This document shows, one piece after another, positions 14,922 to 23,700 of a stretch of 32,278 nucleotides of DNA (the stretch's first letter is position 1; every line of letters starts with the position of its first letter). Under the pieces are notes generated by a model. It made no database searches, had not been told where the DNA came from, and worked only from the letters and a program-made list of their open reading frames with translations. The position numbers and the translations under genes are program-made. Source of the DNA: Nitrososphaerales archaeon (GTDB lineage Archaea > Thermoproteota > Nitrososphaeria > Nitrososphaerales > Gagatemarchaeaceae); contig JACWAI010000071.1 of NCBI GenBank assembly GCA_014874415.1, positions 1 through 32,278 on the forward strand. The letters run 5' to 3'.

Positions 14922-15422
14922 TTGGCACAAGCAACGCAACTTAGGACCGAAGAGAAGGCAGAGCAGACGGAGAGGATGATGATCGTCCTGTCCAAGGGGA
15001 CGATGGACATGGTGTATCCCGCCCTGATGATAGCCACAACGGCGGCCACCATGGGGAAGGAGGTTCACATGTTCTTCACCTTCTGGGGACTACAGGCGGT
15101 GAACAAGAAGAAAGTGGGCTCGCTGAAGGTGGCGCCCGTGGGCAACCCAGGCATGCCGATGCCCAACATACTAGGCATGATCCCTGGCATGACAGCCATG
15201 GCCACCAGGATGATGAACGGGAAGATGAAGAAGCAGAAGATGCCTTCAATCCCCGACATGTTCAAGATGGCGAAGGACTTGGGAGTCAAGCTGCACGCCT
15301 GCTCCACGACGATGGAGGTCATGGGAACCCCCAAGGAGGCCCTCATCGACGAAATCGACGATATTATCGGGGCAGCCACGTTCATCTCGCTGAGCGAAGG
15401 CGGGCAAATCATCTTCATCTAG
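14922..15422 (+). CDS. DsrE2-type sulfur carrier protein
   Basis: 166 residues of the DsrE/F-like DsrE2 family, whose archaeal and bacterial members pass protein-bound thiosulfonate or persulfide sulfur. MMIVLSKGTMDMVYPALMIATTAATMGKEVHMFFTFWGL (about 19-57) is the first strand-helix-strand unit. A Met/Gly/Pro-rich hydrophobic segment (about 78-105) is typical of DsrE2, and LHACSTTMEVMG carries the only cysteine (Cys127), the expected sulfur-binding residue. The TTG at 14922 is the start; ATG codons at residues 19-20 would cut the first strand. It is the first gene of a tight cluster, followed 9 bases later by tusA. Confidence 0.88.
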   Translation: MAQATQLRTEEKAEQTERMMIVLSKGTMDMVYPALMIATTAATMGKEVHMFFTFWGLQAVNKKKVGSLKVAPVGNPGMPMPNILGMIPGMTAMATRMMNGKMKKQKMPSIPDMFKMAKDLGVKLHACSTTMEVMGTPKEALIDEIDDIIGAATFISLSEGGQIIFI

Positions 15423-15431
15423 GCGATCGAG

Positions 15432-15680
15432 ATGGCAACAGTAGAGCAACACAAAGTGATCGACTCCCGGGGAAGCTTCTGTCCGGGACCCATCACCGAC
15501 CTCTTCAAGGCATACAGGAGTTCTCAGCTCGGAGACATCATCGAACTCTTGGCGACCGACCCTGCCGCCAAAGCCGACGTCACGGCATGGGCGCAGAAGA
15601 GCGGGAACGAGCTGGTGGACATCATAGATGAACAGGACTACACCAGGATCGTAGTCAAGATCACCAAGAAAAGGAGCTAG
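15432..15680 (+). CDS. tusA: TusA-type sulfur carrier
   Basis: 82 residues with the canonical SFCPGPITDLFKAY motif; Cys17 accepts the persulfide. The remaining beta-alpha-beta fold (LGDIIELLATDPAAKADVTAW, then TRIVVKITKK) is complete. Similar residues along the length to the TusA half of the divergent cupin fusion suggest duplication inside this locus. It lies 9 bases after the DsrE2 gene and 8 bases before the flavoprotein gene. In sulfur oxidisers TusA and DsrE2 hand sulfur to one another; in other organisms TusA serves tRNA thiolation. The neighbours favour the former. Confidence 0.92.
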   Translation: MATVEQHKVIDSRGSFCPGPITDLFKAYRSSQLGDIIELLATDPAAKADVTAWAQKSGNELVDIIDEQDYTRIVVKITKKRS

Positions 15681-15688
15681 ACACGGCC

Positions 15689-16948
15689 ATGCAGAGGGTG
15701 GTCATCGTCGGCTCAGGCGACGGAGGGACTTTCACCGCCAACCTCCTGGCTTCGGAGCTACGGGATGAAATCCATGGGGGGCTCGCTTCGGTCCAACTGG
15801 TCGGCGAGCACCTCCACCATCCGTTCCAGCCTGGGAACCTGGATATCGCGTTCAAGGGCGCGTCCCCTGACAAGTACGTGAAAGAAGAGACCGAGCTCCT
15901 CAGAAAAGACGTCGAGTTCATCCAGGATCCGGCGGTGAAGATCGACTTCAAAGCGAAGTCTGTGTCCACGAAAAGCGGCAGGACGCTGACCTACGACTTC
16001 CTGGTGATCGCCACTGGTGCGGTCCCCGACCCGTCGAAGGTCCCGGGCCTGGCCCAGGGAGCCTTGAACTTCCACACAGGCGGGAAGGACTCCCAGCGCA
16101 TCTGGGAGTCACTACAGACCTTTGATGGAGGGACCGTGATCGTGGCGATAGCCGGAACGCCGCACAAGTGCCCCCCGTCTCCCAACGAGGCTGCTTTCAT
16201 GCTGGACGAATTCTTCCAAAAGCGCGGAATCAGGGACAAGGTGAAGATCAAGTTCCTGACGCCATACCCCAGGCCCTATCCTGCTGAGAAGATCTCCAAG
16301 GTCGTCGAACCGATGTTCCAGGAAAAGGGCATCGAGGTCTCGACCTTCTTCAACGTAGACTCCGTTGACCCTGCGGAGCGGAAGATCTACTCCCTCGAAG
16401 GAGAGGCTTTCCACTACGACCTCCTCATCGCGATACCCCCTCACCATGGAGCCGATGTGATAATCGACTCGGGCATAGGGGACCAGGAAGGCTACGTCCC
16501 CACGGACAAGGGCATGATGAAGGTGCAGGGGCAGGTTGGGGTGTACGCCATCGGGGACGCCACCAACATCCCCGTCTCGAAGTCGGGGGTCGTGGCGCAC
16601 CTGCAGTCCGTGGTGGTCGCGCACAACATCGTGGCGGAAATGCAGCAATCCTCCGACATGCTGGAATACAACGGCAGGATAAACTGCCCCATGGAGGTTG
16701 GGGCCCGTAAGGCCATCTTCGTCTCTGCCACGTACTCATCGCCCCCCGTGGACCAGACCCCTTCGACGATAAAGTACTTCATGAAGAGGTCTTTCGCCAT
16801 GATCTACTGGAGGGCGTTGAACGGGAGCCTGGAGAGGATGTTCGATCTGTTCTTCGGCCAGACGAGGTTCCCGGTCAAAGACAAGCCAGAGCCGCAAAAG
16901 CAGGTCGTCGAAGTGAAGGCTGCGCTGGGTGAGAAGAAAGTTGCATGA
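15689..16948 (+). CDS. Sulfide:quinone oxidoreductase-like flavoprotein
   Basis: 419 residues of the two-dinucleotide-binding flavoprotein family that includes SQR and flavocytochrome c sulfide dehydrogenase. The FAD motif is VVIVGSGDGGTFTANLL (about 4-20), with a second signature in DFLVIATGAVPDP (about 103-115) and VYAIGDATNIP (about 285-295). The protein has only two cysteines, Cys161 in HKCPPSPNEA and Cys333 in INCPMEVG, positions that match the redox pair that takes up sulfide. The C-terminus has an amphipathic, aromatic region (YFMKRSFAMIYWRALNG) suited to membrane attachment. It should oxidise sulfide and pass electrons to quinone, leaving sulfane sulfur for TusA/DsrE2. The end overlaps the ArsR gene by 20 bases. 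Confidence 0.88.
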   Translation: MQRVVIVGSGDGGTFTANLLASELRDEIHGGLASVQLVGEHLHHPFQPGNLDIAFKGASPDKYVKEETELLRKDVEFIQDPAVKIDFKAKSVSTKSGRTLTYDFLVIATGAVPDPSKVPGLAQGALNFHTGGKDSQRIWESLQTFDGGTVIVAIAGTPHKCPPSPNEAAFMLDEFFQKRGIRDKVKIKFLTPYPRPYPAEKISKVVEPMFQEKGIEVSTFFNVDSVDPAERKIYSLEGEAFHYDLLIAIPPHHGADVIIDSGIGDQEGYVPTDKGMMKVQGQVGVYAIGDATNIPVSKSGVVAHLQSVVVAHNIVAEMQQSSDMLEYNGRINCPMEVGARKAIFVSATYSSPPVDQTPSTIKYFMKRSFAMIYWRALNGSLERMFDLFFGQTRFPVKDKPEPQKQVVEVKAALGEKKVA

Positions 16949-17279
16949 AATCGCCGATCCAGAAGAGGAGCTATACCGGCTCCAGGCAGACTTCTGCAAG
17001 GGCATGGCGCACTCCACGAGGATCCACCTCCTGAGGTCGCTGAAACAGGGGGAGAAGACGGTCAACGAACTGGCCAGGCTGGTCGGTGTCACGCAGGCGA
17101 ACGCTTCCCAGCACCTGGCCATCCTCAGGCAGTTCGGCCTCCTCAACACCCGGCGGGACGGCTCCAGCATATACTACAGCATCAGCGACCACAGGATCAT
17201 AGAAGCGTGCGAGCTAGTGAGGGGCTGCATCGGCGAGAGGCTCAGGAAGGAACAGATGGTCCTGAAAGTGCCGCTCTGA
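16929..17279 (+). CDS. ArsR-family regulator, probable sulfur sensor
   Basis: 116 residues with a winged helix: LLRSLKQGEKTVNELARLVGVTQANASQHLAILRQFGLLNTRRDGSSIYYSI is a standard ArsR helix-turn-helix and wing. Three cysteines lie outside the recognition helix: Cys23 in the first helix (DFCKGMAHSTR), and Cys94 and Cys100 in the last helix (EACELVRGC). The canonical arsenic-site ELCVCDL is missing. Dithiol ArsR repressors such as SqrR and BigR sense persulfides through cysteines in comparable outer helices, so a sulfide-linked role is likely but inferred. The start is GTG at 16929 (or TTG at 16941), within the flavoprotein gene. The next gene converges after 6 bases. Confidence 0.88.
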   Translation: MRRKLHEIADPEEELYRLQADFCKGMAHSTRIHLLRSLKQGEKTVNELARLVGVTQANASQHLAILRQFGLLNTRRDGSSIYYSISDHRIIEACELVRGCIGERLRKEQMVLKVPL

Positions 17280-17285
17280 CCGCGG

Positions 17286-18692
17286 TCACACGAACCCGTT
17301 TTCTGTGAGCTTTGTGGTTACCCTGCTCCAGAACCCTCCGCTCATGGTCAGGAGGGCCGAGACGGCGCAAAGGAAGAGCCCCCCCGCAATGGCCACTACG
17401 GGGAAAATCGACGCTATCGAGACGAGCAATATCACTCCGCCAAGTGGCAGAGCGGTGGCCAGTTGCCGCAGGCTGAACTGCGCGGCCATCACCATGTCGT
17501 CTCCCTTCACCTGGATGGGCGCGATGTAGGCGGCCCAGCAGATCTCCAAGACGAATGCGCCAGGGATGACCGCAAGTACCACTCCGAGCGCCCCAAGGGC
17601 CACGCCGTAGCCCAGAGCGAAGAGGACCGCGTTGGCAGCGGCAAAGGGGGCCAGGATCAGCATCAGAGAAATGACTCGGGATGCGATGAGGTGCCGGAAG
17701 TAGATAGCAGGAGGGAGCGCCGTCAGAGAGAGCCATATCCGTTCGTTCGTTATCGCCGACTGGGAAAGGAAGAAACTGAAGAATGCGAGGACGACCGCTA
17801 CGAGGATCGCGCCTGAGAATGTGTCCGTTCCGCTCACAGCAGGCGCAGGCGCGCCTTGCAGAGCGTAGATGAAATACGCTGCCGCTCCCACAGCCGCAGT
17901 CGCGACGACCCAGCGGGTCTTGACACGCCTCGATATGTATCGGGAGGTCCCTGCCATGTTCATCCTTCCGGCCAAGGACATGTTGCTGAGGTTCATCGAA
18001 TAGATGGCACCCACGGGGCTCTTTCCAGCGTAGCTGTTGGGGGACTTGATATCCGAAGACGTCGTCCTCACGAGGCTCCTCATCATGTCGAGCTCAATCC
18101 GCGACAGAGATCTGAAGGCTAGCGTCGTCGTGACCACAGCGAGCGCGATAATCGTGACTGTCCCTCCGTACACGTTTCCGTTGAATGCCGCGCCGGGGGA
18201 AAGAGGGAAGTTCGCAAGCGCGGCGAGCGTCCAGAGCGCCAGTCCCACCGAAAGGGCGACCCTAAGCCGGGTGGTCATCGGAGGTGCTATGACCCCGAGT
18301 GACGTGAATGCCAGGGCCAGAGCGACGAGGTCTACCAGCAACAGAGGAGACGCAATGGTCTGGTACAGGTATCCGAACATGAACAGGATTGTTATCCCGA
18401 AGCCGATGAACTGTGAGAAGAAGATGGCGATGGAAAGGTCCCTGGTGCTCAGAGGGAGGGTGAAGAGATAGTCTCTGTCTGACTTGAATATCATGACCCC
18501 GCCCGCGGCAAGAGCCATGGCTAGGAAGAGCGCGACGATGCCCGTCCCATAGTAGCCGAGGATGAGATTCGCTTGTTGGGAAGGAATCAGCGTGGAGACC
18601 GCGGCGAAGTACACGAGCATGATCGCGATGAGTATCAGCAGGGGCCTGGAGAATCTGGTCCGGATGACGAATTTGAGGAGCTTAGGAAGCAC
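17286..18692 (-). CDS. ABC-type exporter, membrane subunit
   Basis: 468 residues with about eleven or twelve hydrophobic segments, for example [20 protein letters not shown] near the N-terminus and [15 protein letters not shown] in the middle. The overall pattern is that of ABC-2 type permeases of about 12 helices. The start is a GTG that overlaps the end of the ATPase gene by 11 bases, so the two subunits are translated together. The substrate cannot be read from the sequence. A cytoplasmic loop around residues 200-260 ([16 protein letters not shown]) separates two six-helix halves. Confidence 0.85.
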   Translation of the reverse strand: MLPKLLKFVIRTRFSRPLLILIAIMLVYFAAVSTLIPSQQANLILGYYGTGIVALFLAMALAAGGVMIFKSDRDYLFTLPLSTRDLSIAIFFSQFIGFGITILFMFGYLYQTIASPLLLVDLVALALAFTSLGVIAPPMTTRLRVALSVGLALWTLAALANFPLSPGAAFNGNVYGGTVTIIALAVVTTTLAFRSLSRIELDMMRSLVRTTSSDIKSPNSYAGKSPVGAIYSMNLSNMSLAGRMNMAGTSRYISRRVKTRWVVATAAVGAAAYFIYALQGAPAPAVSGTDTFSGAILVAVVLAFFSFFLSQSAITNERIWLSLTALPPAIYFRHLIASRVISLMLILAPFAAANAVLFALGYGVALGALGVVLAVIPGAFVLEICWAAYIAPIQVKGDDMVMAAQFSLRQLATALPLGGVILLVSIASIFPVVAIAGGLFLCAVSALLTMSGGFWSRVTTKLTENGFV

Positions 18693-19404
18693 CAGCCATC
18701 ATCCTCGCCACGACGCTCTCGATGGGCTCCTCCGGCGAGCCCTTCTTCCTGAGCTCGTCGATGGTGCCCTCCCACAGGAACATCCCCTTTGATATCATCA
18801 CCACGCTGTCTGTCAGCCTGTGCGCTATCGCCATGATGTGCGTCGAGACGAGGTGGGTCCCCTCCATCCTGTCGAGCATGGCGATGACCTTCTCCTGTGT
18901 CGGGATGTCCAGGTAGTTCAGAGGCTCGTCGAGCAACAAGACCTTGGGAGTGTGGACGATGGCCAGGGCGATGGCCAGCTTCTGCGTGTTCCCCCTGGAG
19001 AGCCGGCCGACGTTCGACCTCTCGTAGTGCCTCAGATCGAGCTCGTCAAGGAGGAAGTCGGTCCGACCCTTCACGTCCTCCACCCCTCTGAGGGCTGCTA
19101 TGTACTCGAGGTTCTCCCTCACAGATAGCATCCTGTACGGCAGGGCGTCCTCGGGGAGGTAGCCGACGACCGCCTTCGACTCTTTGCTTTCGGGGGCGGC
19201 GCCGAGTATCTTCACCGACCCGGTCTCCGCCCGGAGGGAGCCTATGAGGAGCTTTAGTGTGGTGGACTTTCCTGCTCCGTTGGGCCCCAGAAGGGCGAAC
19301 CGTCCTCCCACCGGTATGTCGAAGCTCAGGTCGTTCAAAGCCAGGACCGAGCCATAGGATTTGCTGACGTGCTCTAACTCTATTCCGTTCGAACGAGACT
19401 CCAA
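18682..19404 (-). CDS. ABC-type exporter, ATPase subunit
   Basis: About 240 residues of a nucleotide-binding subunit. Walker A is [14 protein letters not shown], the signature is [13 protein letters not shown] (an R/N variant of LSGGQ), Walker B is [12 protein letters not shown], and the switch histidine is in [10 protein letters not shown]. The sequence fits the DrrA/CcmA-like group that pairs with ABC-2 permeases for drug, lipid or toxin export. The frame is open from a TTG at 19446. I prefer the TTG at 19404, because a TATA-like ATTTATTC (minus, about 19424-19432) lies roughly 24 bases before it and the ABC domain begins soon after. It is divergent from glyA. Confidence 0.9.
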   Translation of the reverse strand: MESRSNGIELEHVSKSYGSVLALNDLSFDIPVGGRFALLGPNGAGKSTTLKLLIGSLRAETGSVKILGAAPESKESKAVVGYLPEDALPYRMLSVRENLEYIAALRGVEDVKGRTDFLLDELDLRHYERSNVGRLSRGNTQKLAIALAIVHTPKVLLLDEPLNYLDIPTQEKVIAMLDRMEGTHLVSTHIMAIAHRLTDSVVMISKGMFLWEGTIDELRKKGSPEEPIESVVARMMAGAS

Positions 19405-19468
19405 GGAGACTCTGGCTTCTCCCCGAATAAATGTGGTATTAAGCAACCTGCAGGCTGACCCTACAAAC

Positions 19469-19477
19469 GTATAATTA
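19469..19477 (+). promoter_or_regulatory. TATA box for glyA
   Basis: GTATAATTA is centred about 26 bases before the ATG at 19500 and only about 14 before the ATG at 19488. The spacing supports 19500 as the translated start of a leaderless glyA mRNA. Confidence 0.6.
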
Positions 19478-19499
19478 TCGTAGGAAAATGTCGCGTCTC

Positions 19500-20789
19500 A
19501 TGCCCTCCTACGATTCAGAGTTCAAGTCGGTGCTGAGTAAGGTGCGCTCTCATGAGAGATGGTTCTCGGAAAGCCTGCCTATGATCGCCAGCGAGAACCT
19601 AGCATCGGAGCCCGTAAGGAGGGTTCTTTCCTCTGACCTCGGGCATCGCTATGCCGAGGGGTGGCCGGGCGAGAGGGTCTACGCCGGCTGCAGGTACATC
19701 GACCAGATCGAGCTGCAGGCAATAGCGCTCGGCAAGAAGCTGTTCAGGGCCGAGCACATCGATGTCAGGCCGGTGTCCGGGGTCGTGGCCAACCTGGCGG
19801 TCTATGCGGCGTGCACGAACCCAGGGGACACAATGATGGCGCTTTCGATCCCCAATGGTGGTCACATCTCGCACGGCAAGAAAGATTTCGGAGGCTCGGC
19901 CGGCGCCGTGCACGGGCTGGAGGTCTCCTACTTTGCCTTCGACAAGGAGGCGATGAACATCGACGTCGACGAGACGAAGAAGCGCATAGCCGCCCTCCCG
20001 TCGCTGAAGCTGGCCATGTTCGGTTGCAGCCTGTTCCTGTTCCCGCACCCGATTAAGGAGCTGGAGCAGGCCATCCACGACAAGGGAGGGGTCATCTGCT
20101 ACGACGCCGCCCACGTCGCCGGGCTCGTCGCCGGGGGCCAGTTCCAGGACCCGCTGAGGGAAGGGGCGCAGGTCATGACCTTCAGCACCCACAAGGTACT
20201 CTTCGGGCCTCAGGGAGGGGCCATCGCGTCCAACGCAGAGCTCGCCGAGCCGCTGAAGAAGGCCGTCTTCCCCGGGATGACGAGCAACCACCATCTGAAC
20301 AACGTGGCGGCGAAGGCGATGGTGTTCGCCGAGTTCCTGCAGTTCGGGCACAGGTACGCGAAAGACGTGGTGGCGAACGCCCAGACCCTGGCCGGAAGGC
20401 TGGCAGAGCTGGGAGAAAAGGTCCTTGGCGAGAAGAACGGGTACACAAAGTCCCACCAGGTGGTGCTGGACATCACCCGATATTCAGATGGTGGGGCCAT
20501 CGAGAAGCTTCTCGAAGACCAGAATGTCATCTGCAACAGGGAGCCCATCCCTGGGGACCTCCAGGCGGGCAGGCACTACACCAATCCGGGAGGCATACGG
20601 CTGGGGGTGGCAGAGCTCACGCGCCTCGGCATGGGCAGGTCCGAGATGAAAGAGATAGCGGGAATAGTGCGCCTCGCGCTCGGCGGGACCAAGAAGCGTG
20701 AAGTGACCTTGAGGATCAAGGAGTTGCGCAAGGGGTTCCAGAAGGTCAAGTACTCTTTCAGAGACTCGCCGGCCTACTCATTCGGCTAG
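19500..20789 (+). CDS. glyA: Serine hydroxymethyltransferase
   Basis: PLP enzyme that interconverts serine and glycine, moving a one-carbon unit to a pterin carrier. About 429 residues, close to archaeal SHMT. Visible signatures are MIASENLASEPVRR, HRYAEGWPGERVYAGC, DVRPVSGVVANLAVY, GVICYDAAHVAGLVAGG and the PLP-lysine motif MTFSTHKVLFGPQGG (Lys232 when counted from 19500). I start at the second ATG on TATA spacing; an ATG at 19488 adds four residues. With gcvT and gcvH at the other end of the window, it forms the glycine/one-carbon pathway. The last 12 bases overlap the convergent polC. Confidence 0.95.
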   Translation: MPSYDSEFKSVLSKVRSHERWFSESLPMIASENLASEPVRRVLSSDLGHRYAEGWPGERVYAGCRYIDQIELQAIALGKKLFRAEHIDVRPVSGVVANLAVYAACTNPGDTMMALSIPNGGHISHGKKDFGGSAGAVHGLEVSYFAFDKEAMNIDVDETKKRIAALPSLKLAMFGCSLFLFPHPIKELEQAIHDKGGVICYDAAHVAGLVAGGQFQDPLREGAQVMTFSTHKVLFGPQGGAIASNAELAEPLKKAVFPGMTSNHHLNNVAAKAMVFAEFLQFGHRYAKDVVANAQTLAGRLAELGEKVLGEKNGYTKSHQVVLDITRYSDGGAIEKLLEDQNVICNREPIPGDLQAGRHYTNPGGIRLGVAELTRLGMGRSEMKEIAGIVRLALGGTKKREVTLRIKELRKGFQKVKYSFRDSPAYSFG

Positions 20790-23700
20790 CGTCGGCTTCA
20801 GGAAGTCGGTCAGCTCGAGCTGGTCTGCTTTCCTGTGGCCCTGGAAGAGCTGGTCGAGCTCCCTCTGGAGCATGTCCAGGCGGCTCTTCAGATAGGGGTC
20901 GACGTCGTATTCGCGCGCGAGCCTCTGGGCGATGTAGAGGTACTTCTCCACGGACGCCCGGGTCAGGGTCCCTCTGATCTCGCTCCCGCAGGTGGGGCAC
21001 TTCCAGGAGAGGGGCGGGCGCCTCATGGTCATCCCGCAGCTCTTGCATTTGAAGGCCTGCGTCGCGTATTTCTTCGCGTTCCCCATTATGTCCCTTATCA
21101 GGTGCGTCTTGATTATAGACTCGACGACCTCGCGGGTCGACACCGCCTCGATGAGGGACGCCACCTCAATCTGTTTGGATATCTTTTCGTTCAGCGTCCT
21201 CAGGGTCGAATAGGACCCCCTCGAGCGCTTTATGGTCAGGGCACTCGTCGGGTGGGTGTAACCGTAGCCATAGAACTGGGTGTCGCTTTCGAGCCGCGTG
21301 CCTATCCGTTCGATCATGTCTGCGACCGAAGCCGCTGCGGGGGCGCTCTGGGTCCTTTCATAGAATTCGATTGGGTATGATGACGCTATGTCGAAGTTGT
21401 GGGCCTGCTCGTCCACTTCAGATGGCAAGATCACGGGCTGGATCAGGAGGGGGGTGTCCATGTATCCCCCTATCTGGGCGGGGATGTATTCGAGGGAGAA
21501 GTTGAGCAGGGCGTCCAATAGGAGTAGGAGAGAGTCTCCGTCCCCGTCGCAGTCTCGTCTTTTGGCGGAGTGCCAGTAGGGGTTTGCGAAGCAGACCTGC
21601 GTCGCTGCGAAGCCGACTATCCTCCCTCCCACCCCGACCGACGTGTGCGGCGCGAGGCCGATGACCAACTTGCCCAGCAGGTCCGCAGGCTCCCTGGCGT
21701 TGTAGAATGGTTCGAGTCCGTAAAGGCTCTGGAGCTCGTCGTCGACGCATTGGGCCATCCTCACGAGGTCGCCGCCGATGTCCGCCGGGATGATTACATC
21801 CTGGGGCTTGAGCTCGAGTATCTGGTCGTCTCGCTGCAGGGAAAGTCCGTCCTTGTCCTGGGTATATCCTAGGCGGATCAGCGTGCCGATGTCTGCCTTG
21901 ACGTCCCTGGGTCTGAAGTGGGTCAGAGGCTCGTTGGTGGCGTCTATCCTGAGGGTCCCGTCTTTGTACACGTATGTGTCGTGCCTGCTCCTGATGATCC
22001 CCTTTTCTATCGCCTCGGGCTGCTTTGAAGCGCTGGTGAGACCCCTCACCCCTTTGACCGGCTTGTTGGGATTGTGTGGTATCTTTGCTCTGACGGCTTC
22101 CAGCCTCGACCGGAAGTCGAAGTCCATCTTCGAGTAACTTACCGTCTTCGTCCTGCAGTTGGGACATGTCTCGTCCTTGGTCGTGGTCTCGCACCTCGGG
22201 CAGCTCCTGAAGCGCACCGTGGCTTCGCCGCAGACTTCACACTGTAAGGACATCCGTCTTTGGTTGCATTTCTGACAGAGCAGGTTGACCACCTCGATCT
22301 TTGCCCTCCCCGCCCGGGCGGCCGCGAAGACGTCGCGCATCGGACCTCCTCCGTAGCCGACGGGGAAGAGGGTGTGAACGGGAGGCTTCAGCTTCCTCAC
22401 CATAGCCTTCTCGGGCCTTCCGACTCTGATCCCAATCGTGGTGGTGCTCTGGCGGCCCAGCTGAATCCCCGAGAGGCGCTTGATGTATTCAGGTTCCTCG
22501 GTCGAAACCACAAGTTCCGGCTCTTTCAGCCTCAGAAGGGTGCTGAAAACAAGGGCCGGGTCTCCGCGGAGGACGGCCACGTCTCCCTCTATCCTGTGCT
22601 CGATCAGGCAGGTGTTGAGAATCCAGCGTATCTGGGGTATGTTGGCGTTTATGGCGACGTCAGACCCCTCCAGGAGGGAGTACTTCCTCAACTCGGCAAG
22701 GTCAGAAGAGTCCACTCTGTCGAAGCGCGGCGTGTGATGAGGGTGAAGTGGAATCCCAAGGGTCTGGGAGATCGCTATGGCCTCGACGGCGGATGGAATC
22801 GCGGCAGAGGAAGCCTGCAGTTCGGCGGACCTTTCGCGGGATATGCCCGCTACCGCCATCATTTCTGCGGCCCCTGGGATCCCTGTCATCGCGCGGCGAA
22901 AGTCCTGTACCCACCACTCTGCCACATAGGGAGATGGCGGGAGCGCCTTGTTGTTCTCAAGGAAGTCCCCATAGCTGATGAGGACGTCCCCCAGGTCAAT
23001 GATCTTCGCCAAGGCGTCGTGGACTTCTTCCGCCTGGGCCGTGGTCGACACCCTGATGACGCCCCCGTCCTTGGTCAGGATGGTGGGTCCCTCGATGGAA
23101 TCGACGAAAGCTATGGTCGCTGCCTTTCCAGGCATGTCCACCTTAACCTGGGTCCCTGTGACCACGGGATAGTCGAGTAGGGTGGCGACCGCCGGATGTA
23201 TGCCAATGGTCGAAAGGCCGGTGTTCATCGACCTGCCGTATCTGAGCCTGAAGCCCCCCTTGCTGTGAGGCATTGACAGGACGGCCCTGCCTGAGATCAC
23301 CTCCTCGAAGTGGGCGCCCGCCATCTCTGTCTCGTTGGTAGTCTGCTGGGTCCCCCCCTTCAGCTGGGCGAGGAACTCCCAGCCCGTGATGTTGAGGCTC
23401 GCGAGCTTCTTCGAGAGCTTGTTGGCGCGGCCGATGATGCCGTCGTTGAGCACCCTCAGCGCCCCGCCCCTCAGCCGGTCGGTGGCCACACGTTTCAGGT
23501 TCCTGTGGACCACCACCTCGATGGGGTCGGTCTCGATCCCGTCTATCTCGACGGGGAGGTTTGAGATGGCACGCCTGATGTCGTCGTCGGTGACCTTGTA
23601 TTGGAAGTTGCCGACGTCGCGCTCGTAGATCCTGAGCTCTTCCGCGAACCTGTCTATCTCCTCCTGGCGCGCCCTGTAGTTGCTCAGGCCGAGCTTCTTG

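Noticed and set aside
19599-20456. A 285-codon minus-strand frame inside glyA
   Set aside because: It is opposite the SHMT signatures, with low-complexity Leu/Arg/Gly composition and no motif.
22260-23180. A 306-codon plus-strand frame inside polC
   Set aside because: It lies wholly opposite the well-conserved DP2 coding sequence and its translation is Gly/Arg/Pro-rich with no domain. Long antisense frames are expected in GC-rich DNA.
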